From DASZHC01 sp035938215 (lineage in GTDB: Bacteria > Verrucomicrobiota > Verrucomicrobiia > Chthoniobacterales > JAFAMB01): 7,750 bases of DNA. Positions within the stretch are counted from its first letter, which is position 1, and each line of letters starts with the position of its first letter. Positions 1 through 6,194 of this stretch are shown here, piece by piece. The DNA is taken from assembly GCA_035938215.1 (NCBI GenBank), contig DASZHC010000255.1, positions 1 to 7,750 on the forward strand. Direction: 5' to 3'. The notes under the pieces were generated by a model. That model searched no databases and was not told the DNA's origin. It saw nothing but the letters and a program-made list of their open reading frames with translations. Made by a program: the position numbers and the translations under genes.

Positions 1-276
1 CCAGCTGAGACGGATCTGGCCTACTCCCACAACATTTCGACGAAATTCGAATGCGCCCCATTTTTTACCCGGATTCGCCGCGGTATACAGCCAATAGTTG
101 CTATTGGGAGGAATTTCGACTGGGCCAGGCAGAACACCAGCTTGCTCGAATTGAGCCCAATGCCAGTCGCTAAAATGCTGCCGTTCACACTTCTTCAGCT
201 CACCCGTGTTCATCGTGAGGTGCCAGAGCCAATTGCGCACGTCCAAACCTAACGCACAAATGATGAAGGTGTCCAA
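1..276 (-). CDS. Unrecognised Trp-rich protein, partial (runs off left edge)
   Basis: A minus-strand frame is open from position 300 (just after an in-frame TAA at 301-303) to the window edge, about 100 codons, with its 3' end outside. It reads like real protein: few runs of rare residues, and Trp-rich motifs such as FSDWHWAQFEQAG, VEIPPNSNYWLYTAANPG and KKWGAFEFRRNVVGVGQ. I do not recognise a family, and see no signal peptide or membrane segment. No start is compelling: TTG at 276, GTG at 240 and ATG at 213 are all in frame and none has a clear Shine-Dalgarno. The coding-like sequence seems to continue upstream of the ATG, so TTG 276 is given, but the gene may instead be 5'-truncated next to the palindromic repeat that begins about 80 bp upstream of the stop. 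Confidence that this is coding is moderate; function is unknown. Confidence 0.45.
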   Translation of the reverse strand, partial: MDTFIICALGLDVRNWLWHLTMNTGELKKCERQHFSDWHWAQFEQAGVLPGPVEIPPNSNYWLYTAANPGKKWGAFEFRRNVVGVGQIRLSW

Positions 277-378
277 CCTGCCGTCCGACAGTCCTTGTCG
301 TTAATTCCTCGCACCTTGCCGGCGGCCCATTTTCGAACGCAACGAGACCCAAGGGATTTAGGAGACGGCGCGCTCGAT

Positions 379-463
379 AGGGACGGCCTCCGTGCCGTCC
401 GACTAATGATTTCTGGCCTCCCTGTAACAAGGGGAAAAATGGGACGGCACAGAGGCCGTCCCT
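379..463. repeat. REPIN-like palindromic repeat, copy A
   Basis: An 85-bp element ends in two inverted arms of about 22 bp (379-400 and 441-463) that match at all but one position. Each arm is itself a hairpin with stem GGACGGC/GCCGTCC. The 40-bp centre contains CTAATGATTTCTGG and GTAACAAGG. The same architecture and sequence recur, inverted, at 4323-4416; about 55 of 65 bases match over the conserved centre plus one arm. Two REP-type hairpins in inverse orientation around a spacer is the layout of a REPIN, a non-autonomous element usually moved by a RAYT transposase; no such transposase is in this window. It lies between the 3' end of recQ and the leftmost partial gene. An 11-base match to half an arm (TGCCGTCCGAC) at 279-289 might be a decayed remnant. 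Confidence 0.8.
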
Positions 464-504
464 CCCAGGCAACGGATGTTAACAAATAGAACAACCGCAG
501 ATAT

Positions 505-516
505 TTGCGTACGCAA
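505..516. other. 12-bp perfect palindrome downstream of recQ
   Basis: TTGCGTACGCAA is a perfect palindrome ten bases beyond the recQ stop codon. As RNA it could form only a 4-bp stem with a GTAC loop. No T-run follows on either strand, so it is not a convincing intrinsic terminator. A protein-binding site or chance are both possible. Confidence 0.3.
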
Positions 517-526
517 CCCAGCCTTG

Positions 527-2623
527 TCAGCGATGCTGTGCGATCGTCTCGAGAAAAGCCGGCATGTATTTTTCAGCTTTGATTTCTCCGACGCCTCGGA
601 TCTTGCGCGCTTCCTCGACGGAACCCGGTTTAAGCCGCGCGAACGCTTTGAGGGTTTCGTCAGGGAAAATGACATAGTGCGGCACCCCGCCCTCGTTTCG
701 GGCGAGCACAGCCCGCGTGTTCCGTAACGCTTCAAAGAGAGCGGGGTCAAACGGAGCGTCTATAATTTCCCCAACAATCCTGCTTCCTCGAAGGGATTTC
801 GGCTCGGCCGGCCAAGCCATCTCGAAAGAGGTTCGATTCTGCATGACTGCGATGCCAGTTTCGGTAAGGCCTATGAGCGGATATTGGCCTCCAGTCGAAA
901 AGATCAGGCCGGACTCTTCCAGCTCACGAAAAAGTGCATGCAAATAGTTGGACGACGTAGATCTCAACAAACCGTAGACCGTCAGCGTATTCAGGCCGTA
1001 GTCGGTCACCTCCCTGGCCTGACTGCCTAGAAGAGTCAGGATAATTCGAACGCGACCAAACCGCGGTTTAAATCCTTCCTTGGTGCGATAACACATTCTC
1101 GCCACGCCACTAAGAGCCTTACGAACAATCAGGAGCTCATTTTCATCAGGTGGCCGAAAATTCTGTTGGCGCCTGTTCCTGCACCGATCGCACCCGCCGC
1201 AGTCCTTAAACTCCAGATCGCCGAAATACCGAAGGATGATCTTCTGACGGCATTCCCTGCCGTATGCATAGTCAACGACTGCTTTGAGCTTTAACCTGTC
1301 CCGCCTCTCCTTCTCGCGCAACGCGTCGGCATCGATTGGAAGCTGGAAAGGATTCAAGTCTCGCCCCAGGAGGCGAGTGCCTCGCACGCGTTTCCCTGGG
1401 ATGTCATAACGTTCAATCACACCCTGCCGATCGAGCGTCGTGAGAGCCGAGCGCACGGCCATTTCATTCATCCCTTGATCAAGATGCGCCGCCAAATCGT
1501 GAATCGAAAGCACGATCTCCCCTCCCTCATCTGCAAGCAGAACGAGGAGCGAATAAACTTTTCGGATCAAGTCAAGGCCGGGATTGTTTCCATCGATGAA
1601 AAATTCCTGAATTCGCGTATCCGCGTAGTTAAACAATAACTCGCATTCGGCAGGCTCCCCGTCCCGGCCGGCGCGGCCTGCCTCCTGGTAATACGCTTCA
1701 AGCGAGCCCGGTATTTCAAAGTGAAGAACGAATCGAAGGTCAGCGCGATCGATTCCCATTCCGAACGCGTTAGTCGCCACAACAACGTCACAACGGTTTT
1801 GCGTAAACTGATTCTGAGCTTCCTCTCTGGCGCCTTCGTCGTAACCACCATGATAACTCACAGCTTTGATGCCACTTGACTTGAGGTATTCGGTTACTTC
1901 ATCCACCCGTTTGCGGGTCGCGCAGTAGACAATCCCGGTTTTGTGACGACGTGTGACCTCCCGGAGACGATCATATTTTTCCGCTTCGCCCTGCACCTCG
2001 GTCACGATGAAGCTCAGATTTGGGCGGGCAAATCCAGCAATGTAGATGCGCGGGTTCTCGAGGCCCAACCTCTTCAGGATATCGCCCCGCACTTCCTCCG
2101 TCGCCGTCGCCGTAAATGCGCCCATCTGCGGGCTTCCGAGCTCCCTCAAGATTGGTCCGAGGCGGAAATAATCAGGCCGAAAGTCATGTCCCCATTGGGA
2201 GATGCAATGGGCCTCGTCAACGGCAAAGAACGCGATCGTGATCTGACCGAGCGCCTGGACAAAGGATCGGCTTCTGAGTCGCTCCGGCGCGATGTAGACG
2301 AGATCGTATTCTCCATTGCGCATTCTACGAATGCGTTCCCGCTGTTCTGGACCCGGAACTGAACTGTTGATCAAGGTTGCGGAGATCCCTCGCGCTTGAA
2401 GGGCATCGACCTGATCTTTCATTAATGCGATCAAAGGAGAGACAACGATTGTTACGCCATCGAGCAGGATCGCCGGAAGCTGATAGCAGAGTGATTTCCC
2501 GCCTCCGGTTGGCATAACCACCACAACGTCTTCTCCGTTCAATATCGCGGAAATTACGTCGCCCTGTGGAGCTCTGAATTCACGAAACCCGAAATATTTC
2601 TCGAGCGCCTGCTGCGGTCCCAT
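527..2623 (-). CDS. recQ: ATP-dependent DNA helicase RecQ
   Basis: A 3'-to-5' superfamily 2 DNA helicase for recombination and fork repair, 698 residues. All helicase motifs are visible: motif 0 (FGFREFRAPQ, 11-20), Walker A (PTGGGKS, Lys43), DEAH with the RecQ aromatic loop (DEAHCISQWGHDFRP, 136-150), TATAT (171-175), IVYCATRK (231-238), VVATNAFGMGID (281-292) and the arginine-finger motif YYQEAGRAGRDG (311-322). The zinc site follows as Cys458, Cys475, Cys478, Cys481, then an RQC winged helix (about 490-600) and a C-terminal HRDC domain (about 625-698). At 698 residues it is longer than E. coli RecQ (about 610): motif VI and the first zinc Cys are some 80 residues further apart, and the extra segment (about 345-445) has a winged-helix look (IHDLAAHLDQGMNEMAVRSA). 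The ATG at 2623 places motif 0 where expected, but no Shine-Dalgarno precedes it. It lies 43 bp after the phosphatase gene on the same strand. The family assignment is secure. Confidence 0.97.
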   Translation of the reverse strand: MGPQQALEKYFGFREFRAPQGDVISAILNGEDVVVVMPTGGGKSLCYQLPAILLDGVTIVVSPLIALMKDQVDALQARGISATLINSSVPGPEQRERIRRMRNGEYDLVYIAPERLRSRSFVQALGQITIAFFAVDEAHCISQWGHDFRPDYFRLGPILRELGSPQMGAFTATATEEVRGDILKRLGLENPRIYIAGFARPNLSFIVTEVQGEAEKYDRLREVTRRHKTGIVYCATRKRVDEVTEYLKSSGIKAVSYHGGYDEGAREEAQNQFTQNRCDVVVATNAFGMGIDRADLRFVLHFEIPGSLEAYYQEAGRAGRDGEPAECELLFNYADTRIQEFFIDGNNPGLDLIRKVYSLLVLLADEGGEIVLSIHDLAAHLDQGMNEMAVRSALTTLDRQGVIERYDIPGKRVRGTRLLGRDLNPFQLPIDADALREKERRDRLKLKAVVDYAYGRECRQKIILRYFGDLEFKDCGGCDRCRNRRQQNFRPPDENELLIVRKALSGVARMCYRTKEGFKPRFGRVRIILTLLGSQAREVTDYGLNTLTVYGLLRSTSSNYLHALFRELEESGLIFSTGGQYPLIGLTETGIAVMQNRTSFEMAWPAEPKSLRGSRIVGEIIDAPFDPALFEALRNTRAVLARNEGGVPHYVIFPDETLKAFARLKPGSVEEARKIRGVGEIKAEKYMPAFLETIAQHR

Positions 2624-2666
2624 TCAGGCGAAAGTTTATCTGAATATGAGCCAGCGCAATATGGTT

Positions 2667-3302
2667 TCATTTGAGCATCCTCATTTGCTCGCTGAGATGG
2701 CTCCGATCCGCCAAAGCACGCATGAGTGGACCATGATTGCCAAACTCAATCACGCTAAGGCTCGCGACCGGGCAATCGAATCGATGACGAAACCGGCAAA
2801 CGTCAATACCAAAGAGAGCGCAAAGAAGTGCGCGAATTGTCGCTTTGTGAGAAACAACGAGAATAGCCCCCTTTTCAAATCGTCTCTCAATCTCTTCGAC
2901 TACGCGAAGCGCTCGCCGCGCTAATGCGTTGGCTGTTTCACCTCCCGTGGGCGGATACCATGCGGGGTCGGCTTCCCAGCGAAGATAGTCGTCGCGATAT
3001 TTCTGCATCACTTCTCTTCTGCAGAGCCCTTCCCACTTTCCGTAATCCATTTCTTTGAGATCCTCTCTGATTTCAGGTACAAGCCCCCTCAGTTCAGAAA
3101 TCGGCTGGGCAGTTGCCAGGGTTCGCAGCAACGGGCTGCAAAAGATCGCCTCAAAGGGAAATGCGCGATAAGCCTCGCCAAATTCCCGGGCCATTTGTGC
3201 ACCTTCTGAAGTCAGATCGGGATCCACGCCGCAACCGCACAAGATGTCGTCTCGGCTCATGGCCGTCTGGCCATGCCGAAGGAAATACAGAGTCAGCGCC
3301 AT
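2667..3302 (-). CDS. Histidine phosphatase family protein (phosphoglycerate-mutase-like)
   Basis: A 211-residue cytosolic protein of the histidine phosphatase superfamily, which transfers phosphate through a phospho-histidine. The N-terminal signature is FLRHGQT with the nucleophile His10 beside Arg9. The usual second Arg is at position 60 (SPLLRTLATA), the acid/base Glu is probably Glu84 (DLKEMDYGKWEG), and the second catalytic His is His152 in VVSHKATIRALL. All the expected active-site residues are therefore present and the length is normal for GpmB/CobC-type members. Substrate cannot be read from sequence: a cofactor-independent mutase is excluded by fold, but phosphoglycerate mutase-like, alpha-ribazole phosphatase or general sugar-phosphate phosphatase roles all remain open. 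No cobalamin genes are adjacent. The ATG at 3302 puts the RHG motif at the standard distance from the N-terminus. recQ follows at 43 bp on the same strand, so a two-gene transcript is possible. Confidence 0.92.
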   Translation of the reverse strand: MALTLYFLRHGQTAMSRDDILCGCGVDPDLTSEGAQMAREFGEAYRAFPFEAIFCSPLLRTLATAQPISELRGLVPEIREDLKEMDYGKWEGLCRREVMQKYRDDYLRWEADPAWYPPTGGETANALARRALRVVEEIERRFEKGAILVVSHKATIRALLCALFGIDVCRFRHRFDCPVASLSVIEFGNHGPLMRALADRSHLSEQMRMLK

Positions 3303-3684
3303 AAATGCCGAAGGTTCGCACCCGATCTCATTATCGGCTGCGCAAATTCATGTCGAGTGTTAACAGGAGAGGTTCTGTCCCGCTATCTCGCGCCCTGAAA
3401 AACAGCCACCTGACCCGCGGCGACATTAACATTATATGCGAGACGGCACATCTGCGCTGGGCGGACCGCGGTCGGAGTCCAAAGGCGCTTTTGTCGAGCT
3501 GGAAAGTGTTACTTTTCTGTAACCTTTTTTAAAGTTGAAATCAGTCCTCTTTTCGGCTGGTCTTGCCAGAGTGTCTCGCACGCGGTGATTGTTAAGAATC
3601 AGCCGGCTACGAGTGAAATCTCCCGACCATGCTTTTCGATTGTCGGAGCAGATGTAAGGACCCTGATTAGTTGCAAATGTGCAT
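3303..3684. other. Divergent intergenic region, about 380 bp
   Basis: This gap separates the leftward phosphatase gene from the rightward YHS gene, so it must carry both promoters. I see no convincing -35/-10 pair for either. It contains the terminator-like hairpin at 3503-3530, a 10-bp palindrome GACCGCGGTC at 3464-3473 and an 8-bp palindrome AGCCGGCT at 3601-3608. A purine-rich TAAGGA at 3655-3660 is 24 bases before the YHS ATG, too far to be a normal ribosome-binding site. Open frames inside it (for example 3305-3532 plus) are Arg/Ser-rich with no recognisable motif, and I do not call them genes. Confidence 0.6.
3503..3530 (+). terminator. Terminator-like hairpin with U-run, no gene upstream
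   Basis: AAAG, a bulged T, then GTTAC pair with GTAAC-CTTT around a six-base TTTTCT loop, giving nine base pairs; three further Ts follow. The stem is AT-rich, so it would be weak. It points rightwards, yet no convincing plus-strand gene precedes it. It could end an unannotated small RNA, or limit transcription running into the YHS gene, or be chance. Confidence 0.3.
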
Positions 3685-4281
3685 ATGAAAAGACTTAATC
3701 GCCCCATGGTTGCGACTTTCGTCGCAGTCTTCGCGGCTATTGCCGCGTCTCATATAGTCAAAGCCGAAGGCTCGCAGGATTTAAAAGCTTTAAAGACAGC
3801 GATCGTTGGCGATCATGGCCTCCTTGCTCAAGCGGCCACGGCAGATGCGAAGAAGGCCACCGTCAAAAAGCCAAAGGTAAATGTCGATCAAAACGGCGTA
3901 ATTCTGAAGGGTTACGATCCGGTGGCGTATTTCAAGGAACATCGTCCCGTGAACGGTGACCCGAAATTCTCCAGCACTTACAGGACTGCTACCTATCATT
4001 TCGCCTCCGCGGCGGATAAAGCTGCATTCGACGAAAGTCCTGCGAAATACGCCCCCCAATATGGCGGCTTTTGCGCTCATAGCATGATGCGAGGCAAACT
4101 GAAGGACATCGACCCAAATGTATTTTACGTCTACAAAGGAAAGCTCTACGTTTGCTCCAACGCAAAAGTGGGAAAGATTTTCTACTCGAACCCGGACGTC
4201 AATATCAAGAAAGCAGATAAGAACTGGGAGTTCTATGAACCGCCATCGAACCCGGGATTTCGCCGGGAATTCGGCAGCTGA
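3685..4281 (+). CDS. Exported YHS-domain protein
   Basis: A 198-residue protein with an N-terminal signal peptide (MKRLNRP, then a hydrophobic stretch to about residue 26 with an A-S-H-I-V-K-A region as likely cleavage zone), so it acts outside the cytoplasm. After a Lys-rich linker (about 55-66) comes a YHS-type domain: GYDPVAYF (76-83), the aromatic YHFASAADKAAFDESP segment (104-119), YAPQYGGFCAHSM (122-134) and the ending IKKADKNW (174-181). Two cysteines (Cys130 in GGFCAH and Cys157 in LYVCSN) plus His132 are candidate metal ligands. YHS-domain proteins are often linked to metal handling, but this secreted class has no firm function. The frame also allows GTG at 3679; ATG 3685 is preferred because it starts cleanly at the basic head of the signal peptide. 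Neither has a well-spaced Shine-Dalgarno. It is followed by a palindromic repeat and then, on the same strand, the channel gene. Confidence 0.88.
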   Translation: MKRLNRPMVATFVAVFAAIAASHIVKAEGSQDLKALKTAIVGDHGLLAQAATADAKKATVKKPKVNVDQNGVILKGYDPVAYFKEHRPVNGDPKFSSTYRTATYHFASAADKAAFDESPAKYAPQYGGFCAHSMMRGKLKDIDPNVFYVYKGKLYVCSNAKVGKIFYSNPDVNIKKADKNWEFYEPPSNPGFRREFGS

Positions 4282-4322
4282 ATAGCAGAGCGGCCGTTTT
4301 TGTTAATGTCCATTTGCCCCGG

Positions 4323-4416
4323 AAGGACGGCCTCCGCGCCGTCCCATTTGTCTCCTTGTTACGGGGGCCCAGAAATGATTAGCCGGACGGTCGAAACAAC
4401 GCAGCCCGTCCCCCCT
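4323..4416. repeat. REPIN-like palindromic repeat, copy B (inverted relative to copy A)
   Basis: Read on the minus strand, this element matches copy A at 379-463: the intact arm (4324-4345, GGACGGC/GCCGTCC-type hairpin), the AAATGGGACGGC junction, GTAACAAGG and CTAATCATTTCTGG all recur, with about 85% identity over 65 bases. The other arm (about 4384-4416) has diverged or been replaced internally, keeping only the GGACGG/CCGTCC ends, which makes this copy a few bases longer. It lies 42 bp after the YHS stop and about 75 bp before the unusual start region of the channel gene. As transcribed RNA it could act as a stable 3' hairpin for the YHS message. Confidence 0.8.
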
Positions 4417-4477
4417 AGAAATGTCAGGCGTGTCTCCGAGGCGGCCCTGTCGACGTCGTGATAAATGAACCTGAAAC

Positions 4478-4519
4478 AAAGGTGATACATATGTAATCTT
4501 TCGTCCGCATGCATGCGGA
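4478..4519 (+). promoter_or_regulatory. Start-stop codon pair with Shine-Dalgarno, then a 16-bp palindrome over the channel start codon
   Basis: AAAGGTGA (4478-4485) is a good Shine-Dalgarno with normal spacing to an ATG at 4491, but the next codon is TAA (4494-4496). The channel ATG at 4509 is 18 bases further on in the same frame and has no Shine-Dalgarno of its own. That second ATG lies inside a perfect 16-bp palindrome, TCCGCATGCATGCGGA (4504-4519); a 10-bp palindrome TACATATGTA (4486-4495) covers the first ATG. Possible readings are a minimal upstream ORF with re-initiation, a codon-2 nonsense mutation (or sequencing error) rescued by the internal ATG, or an operator. Confidence 0.5.
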
Positions 4520-5945
4520 ACTATTTCGAGGAATCGGCCCGATCCAAATCCTGGCGATTTTTTTTCACGTCGGTATTCTCGTCATCGTCCAACAACTTCT
4601 GGATCGTTTGGCAAAGGTGCTCCGGGTTGACCGTCTCTCGCTGGTAAACGACCGAAGCACCAGAACCGCCGTCGTGCGAGCTCTTCTGACTCGCTTTGAT
4701 CTGTGGATTTGGGCATGCGGCATGTACACACTGGTAGCGTGGCACTTGAGCACGTTGCTCGATCCGCTCCTGGACGCTGGTTGGGCAATGCCCCCGCGCC
4801 AGATTTCCATGCTCAAGGTCATATCGGTCCTGGCGATCAGTTCACTGGTGGGGCGCCTGATCTATGTGAGCAACAGACGTCTTCGAGCGCTTGCCGCCGG
4901 CGATTCTTCGCATTGGGAGAGCGTTGTAGCGGTTCTTTGTGCAGACGCACTGCAGGTAGGAATTCCACTTGTCACGACGATTTTCGTATTAAGCCGGCTG
5001 AGCCTTCCGAAGTTCGTGCTGGAAAATTCGCGCGATATCATTAACGCGATCGTCATTCTCGCAACAGGCTACCTCGCATGCAGGCAGGTCAACTTAGCGG
5101 CAGAAAAGATCATCCAGGTCCACAAAATCAGAGGAGGTGTTGATCTCCGCTCCCGCGCCCTCTACACCGAAGTGTCAGCCCTGCGAAGGGCAATCCTGTG
5201 CGTGACTATTTTCATCACTTTGGCGACAGCATTGATCTTTTGCGCTCCTTTGCGGCACGTTGGAACCAGTTTGCTCGCTTCCGCCGGTATTTTCACAGTC
5301 ATAGCAGGTGTTGCCGTTCAGCGGTCGTTTGGACACTTGTTCGCTGGGTTTCAACTGGCGCTAACTCAGCCGATCCTTCTTGATGACATGGTCGTGGTAG
5401 AAGGGGAGTTAGGGAAGATCGAGGAAATAGCCCTTGCGTATGTCGTGGTCCAGCTATGGGATCAGAGGCGCCTGATCGTGCCTATCACTTATTTTCTGGA
5501 AAAGCCTTTTGAAAACTGGACGCGGCGATCGCAGGAGATTCTGCGGACGGTATATTTGTACTTCGACTATCATTTACCTATCGATGAGCTGCGGGAGGAG
5601 TTTTATCGATATATCGAGACGCATCCGGCTTGGGACAAGCGCAAGAAAGCACTCGTGGTTACGGACGCAAAGGAGACCTCAATGCAGATTCGTGTGCTGG
5701 TGAGTGCGGCAGATCCGGACAAACTCTGGTCATTGCGTTGCGATGTTCGCGAAGCGCTCATTTCCTTTGTGCAGGGGAAACATCCGGAACACCTGGTAAA
5801 GACCAGGATAGCCGTGCAATCCATCCAGCATTCGCTCGCGGCACCTGGTCAGCCTTTGCAGACTCTGAACTCTGTCGACGACCGGAGCGCTTCTCAAAAG
5901 ACATCGGCATCATGCGCTGTGGTTGATCCTGAGTTTGGCAGATAG
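4509..5945 (+). CDS. MscS-family mechanosensitive ion channel
   Basis: A 478-residue inner-membrane channel that would open under membrane tension to release solutes during hypo-osmotic shock. Hydrophobic segments lie at about 9-30, 63-85, 100-120, 139-162, 174-192 and 225-246. The MscS pore helix and its continuation follow at about 250-290 (VGTSLLASAGIFTVIAGVAV, then QRSFGHLFAGFQLALTQPIL). After the pore comes the beta domain (LLDDMVVVEGELGKIEEIAL, then IVPITYFLEKPFENWTR, about 291-339), then an alpha/beta C-terminal domain to about 440. The last 40 residues are a Ser/Gln-rich tail with no visible domain. Extra N-terminal membrane helices put it with the larger MscS relatives, not with the three-helix E. 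coli MscS; a periplasmic domain like that of MscK is absent. The ATG at 4509 is the first usable start after an in-frame TAA at 4494. The 249-bp gap to the downstream NlpC/P60 gene argues for separate regulation. Confidence 0.93.
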   Translation: MHAELFRGIGPIQILAIFFHVGILVIVQQLLDRLAKVLRVDRLSLVNDRSTRTAVVRALLTRFDLWIWACGMYTLVAWHLSTLLDPLLDAGWAMPPRQISMLKVISVLAISSLVGRLIYVSNRRLRALAAGDSSHWESVVAVLCADALQVGIPLVTTIFVLSRLSLPKFVLENSRDIINAIVILATGYLACRQVNLAAEKIIQVHKIRGGVDLRSRALYTEVSALRRAILCVTIFITLATALIFCAPLRHVGTSLLASAGIFTVIAGVAVQRSFGHLFAGFQLALTQPILLDDMVVVEGELGKIEEIALAYVVVQLWDQRRLIVPITYFLEKPFENWTRRSQEILRTVYLYFDYHLPIDELREEFYRYIETHPAWDKRKKALVVTDAKETSMQIRVLVSAADPDKLWSLRCDVREALISFVQGKHPEHLVKTRIAVQSIQHSLAAPGQPLQTLNSVDDRSASQKTSASCAVVDPEFGR

Positions 5946-6066
5946 AGAATTGGGAATTGCGAACCCGATCGCACCGTTGTTCATAAAGCTTTCAATGATA
6001 TCTTTAGATAGGTGTTTGTTGATATCCAGAAATCGCTCTGGAGCGAATGGAAATTAATCAGGCGAT

Positions 6067-6184
6067 CGCAAGTTTGCGTTTCTAGAGCGTATCATGCTCT
6101 GACTCGTCGGGTGCAGCATAGCTGCCATGCCCGGCGAAAGGGGGGTAGCGATCAATGGATCGCTAGCCGCGCACACCGTGCGCG
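6067..6184 (+). promoter_or_regulatory. Five-hairpin leader upstream of the NlpC/P60 gene
   Basis: The 249 bp between the channel stop and the hydrolase ATG contain five short hairpins in tandem: CGCA/TGCG (6067-6078), AGAGC/GCTCT (6084-6100), GCAGC/GCTGC (6113-6125), TAGCGATC/GATCGCTA with loop AATG (6146-6165) and CGCGCAC/GTGCGCG with loop ACC (6168-6184). CGGC at 6132-6135 can also pair with GCCG at 6166-6169, enclosing the fourth hairpin and leaving a G-rich bulge, GAAAGGGGGG. That bulge is at Shine-Dalgarno distance from ATG 6155, which starts a three-codon ORF (ATG GAT CGC TAG). The last hairpin ends ten bases before the gene's ATG. It does not match a riboswitch class I can recognise. 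No strong promoter is visible upstream; TTGTTC/TATCTT at 5977-6004 is only a weak candidate. Confidence 0.45.
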
Positions 6185-6194
6185 CCGTCGAACC

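Noticed and set aside
200..494. Minus-strand open frames of 81-90 codons crossing repeat A
   Set aside because: They read straight through the palindromic repeat and give Arg/Pro-rich products; repeat-derived artefacts.
1943..2362. 139-codon plus-strand open frame opposite recQ
   Set aside because: It lies wholly inside recQ on the other strand and shows no recognisable motif; a shadow of the helicase gene.
3464..3473. GACCGCGGTC palindrome as another REP copy
   Set aside because: It shares GC-richness but not the arm or centre sequence of the two repeats.
3305..3532. 75-codon plus-strand open frame in the divergent intergenic region
   Set aside because: Arg/Ser-rich composition, no domain, no ribosome-binding site, and its last codons overlap the hairpin; more likely chance.
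4271..4301. Intrinsic terminator after the YHS gene
   Set aside because: A T-run follows CGGCCG at 4291-4296, but only a 4-bp stem (CGGC/GCCG) with a long loop can be drawn; too weak to call.
6012..6194. GTG-initiated 61-codon N-terminal extension of the NlpC/P60 protein
   Set aside because: The extension is Arg-rich, covers the hairpin leader, and would place the signal peptide internally; ATG 6195 fits an exported protein.
6067..6194. c-di-AMP (ydaO-type) riboswitch
   Set aside because: The gene type fits, but I could not find the conserved core (a CCGAATCCGTCAGCTAACC-like block), so only an unclassified structured leader is reported.
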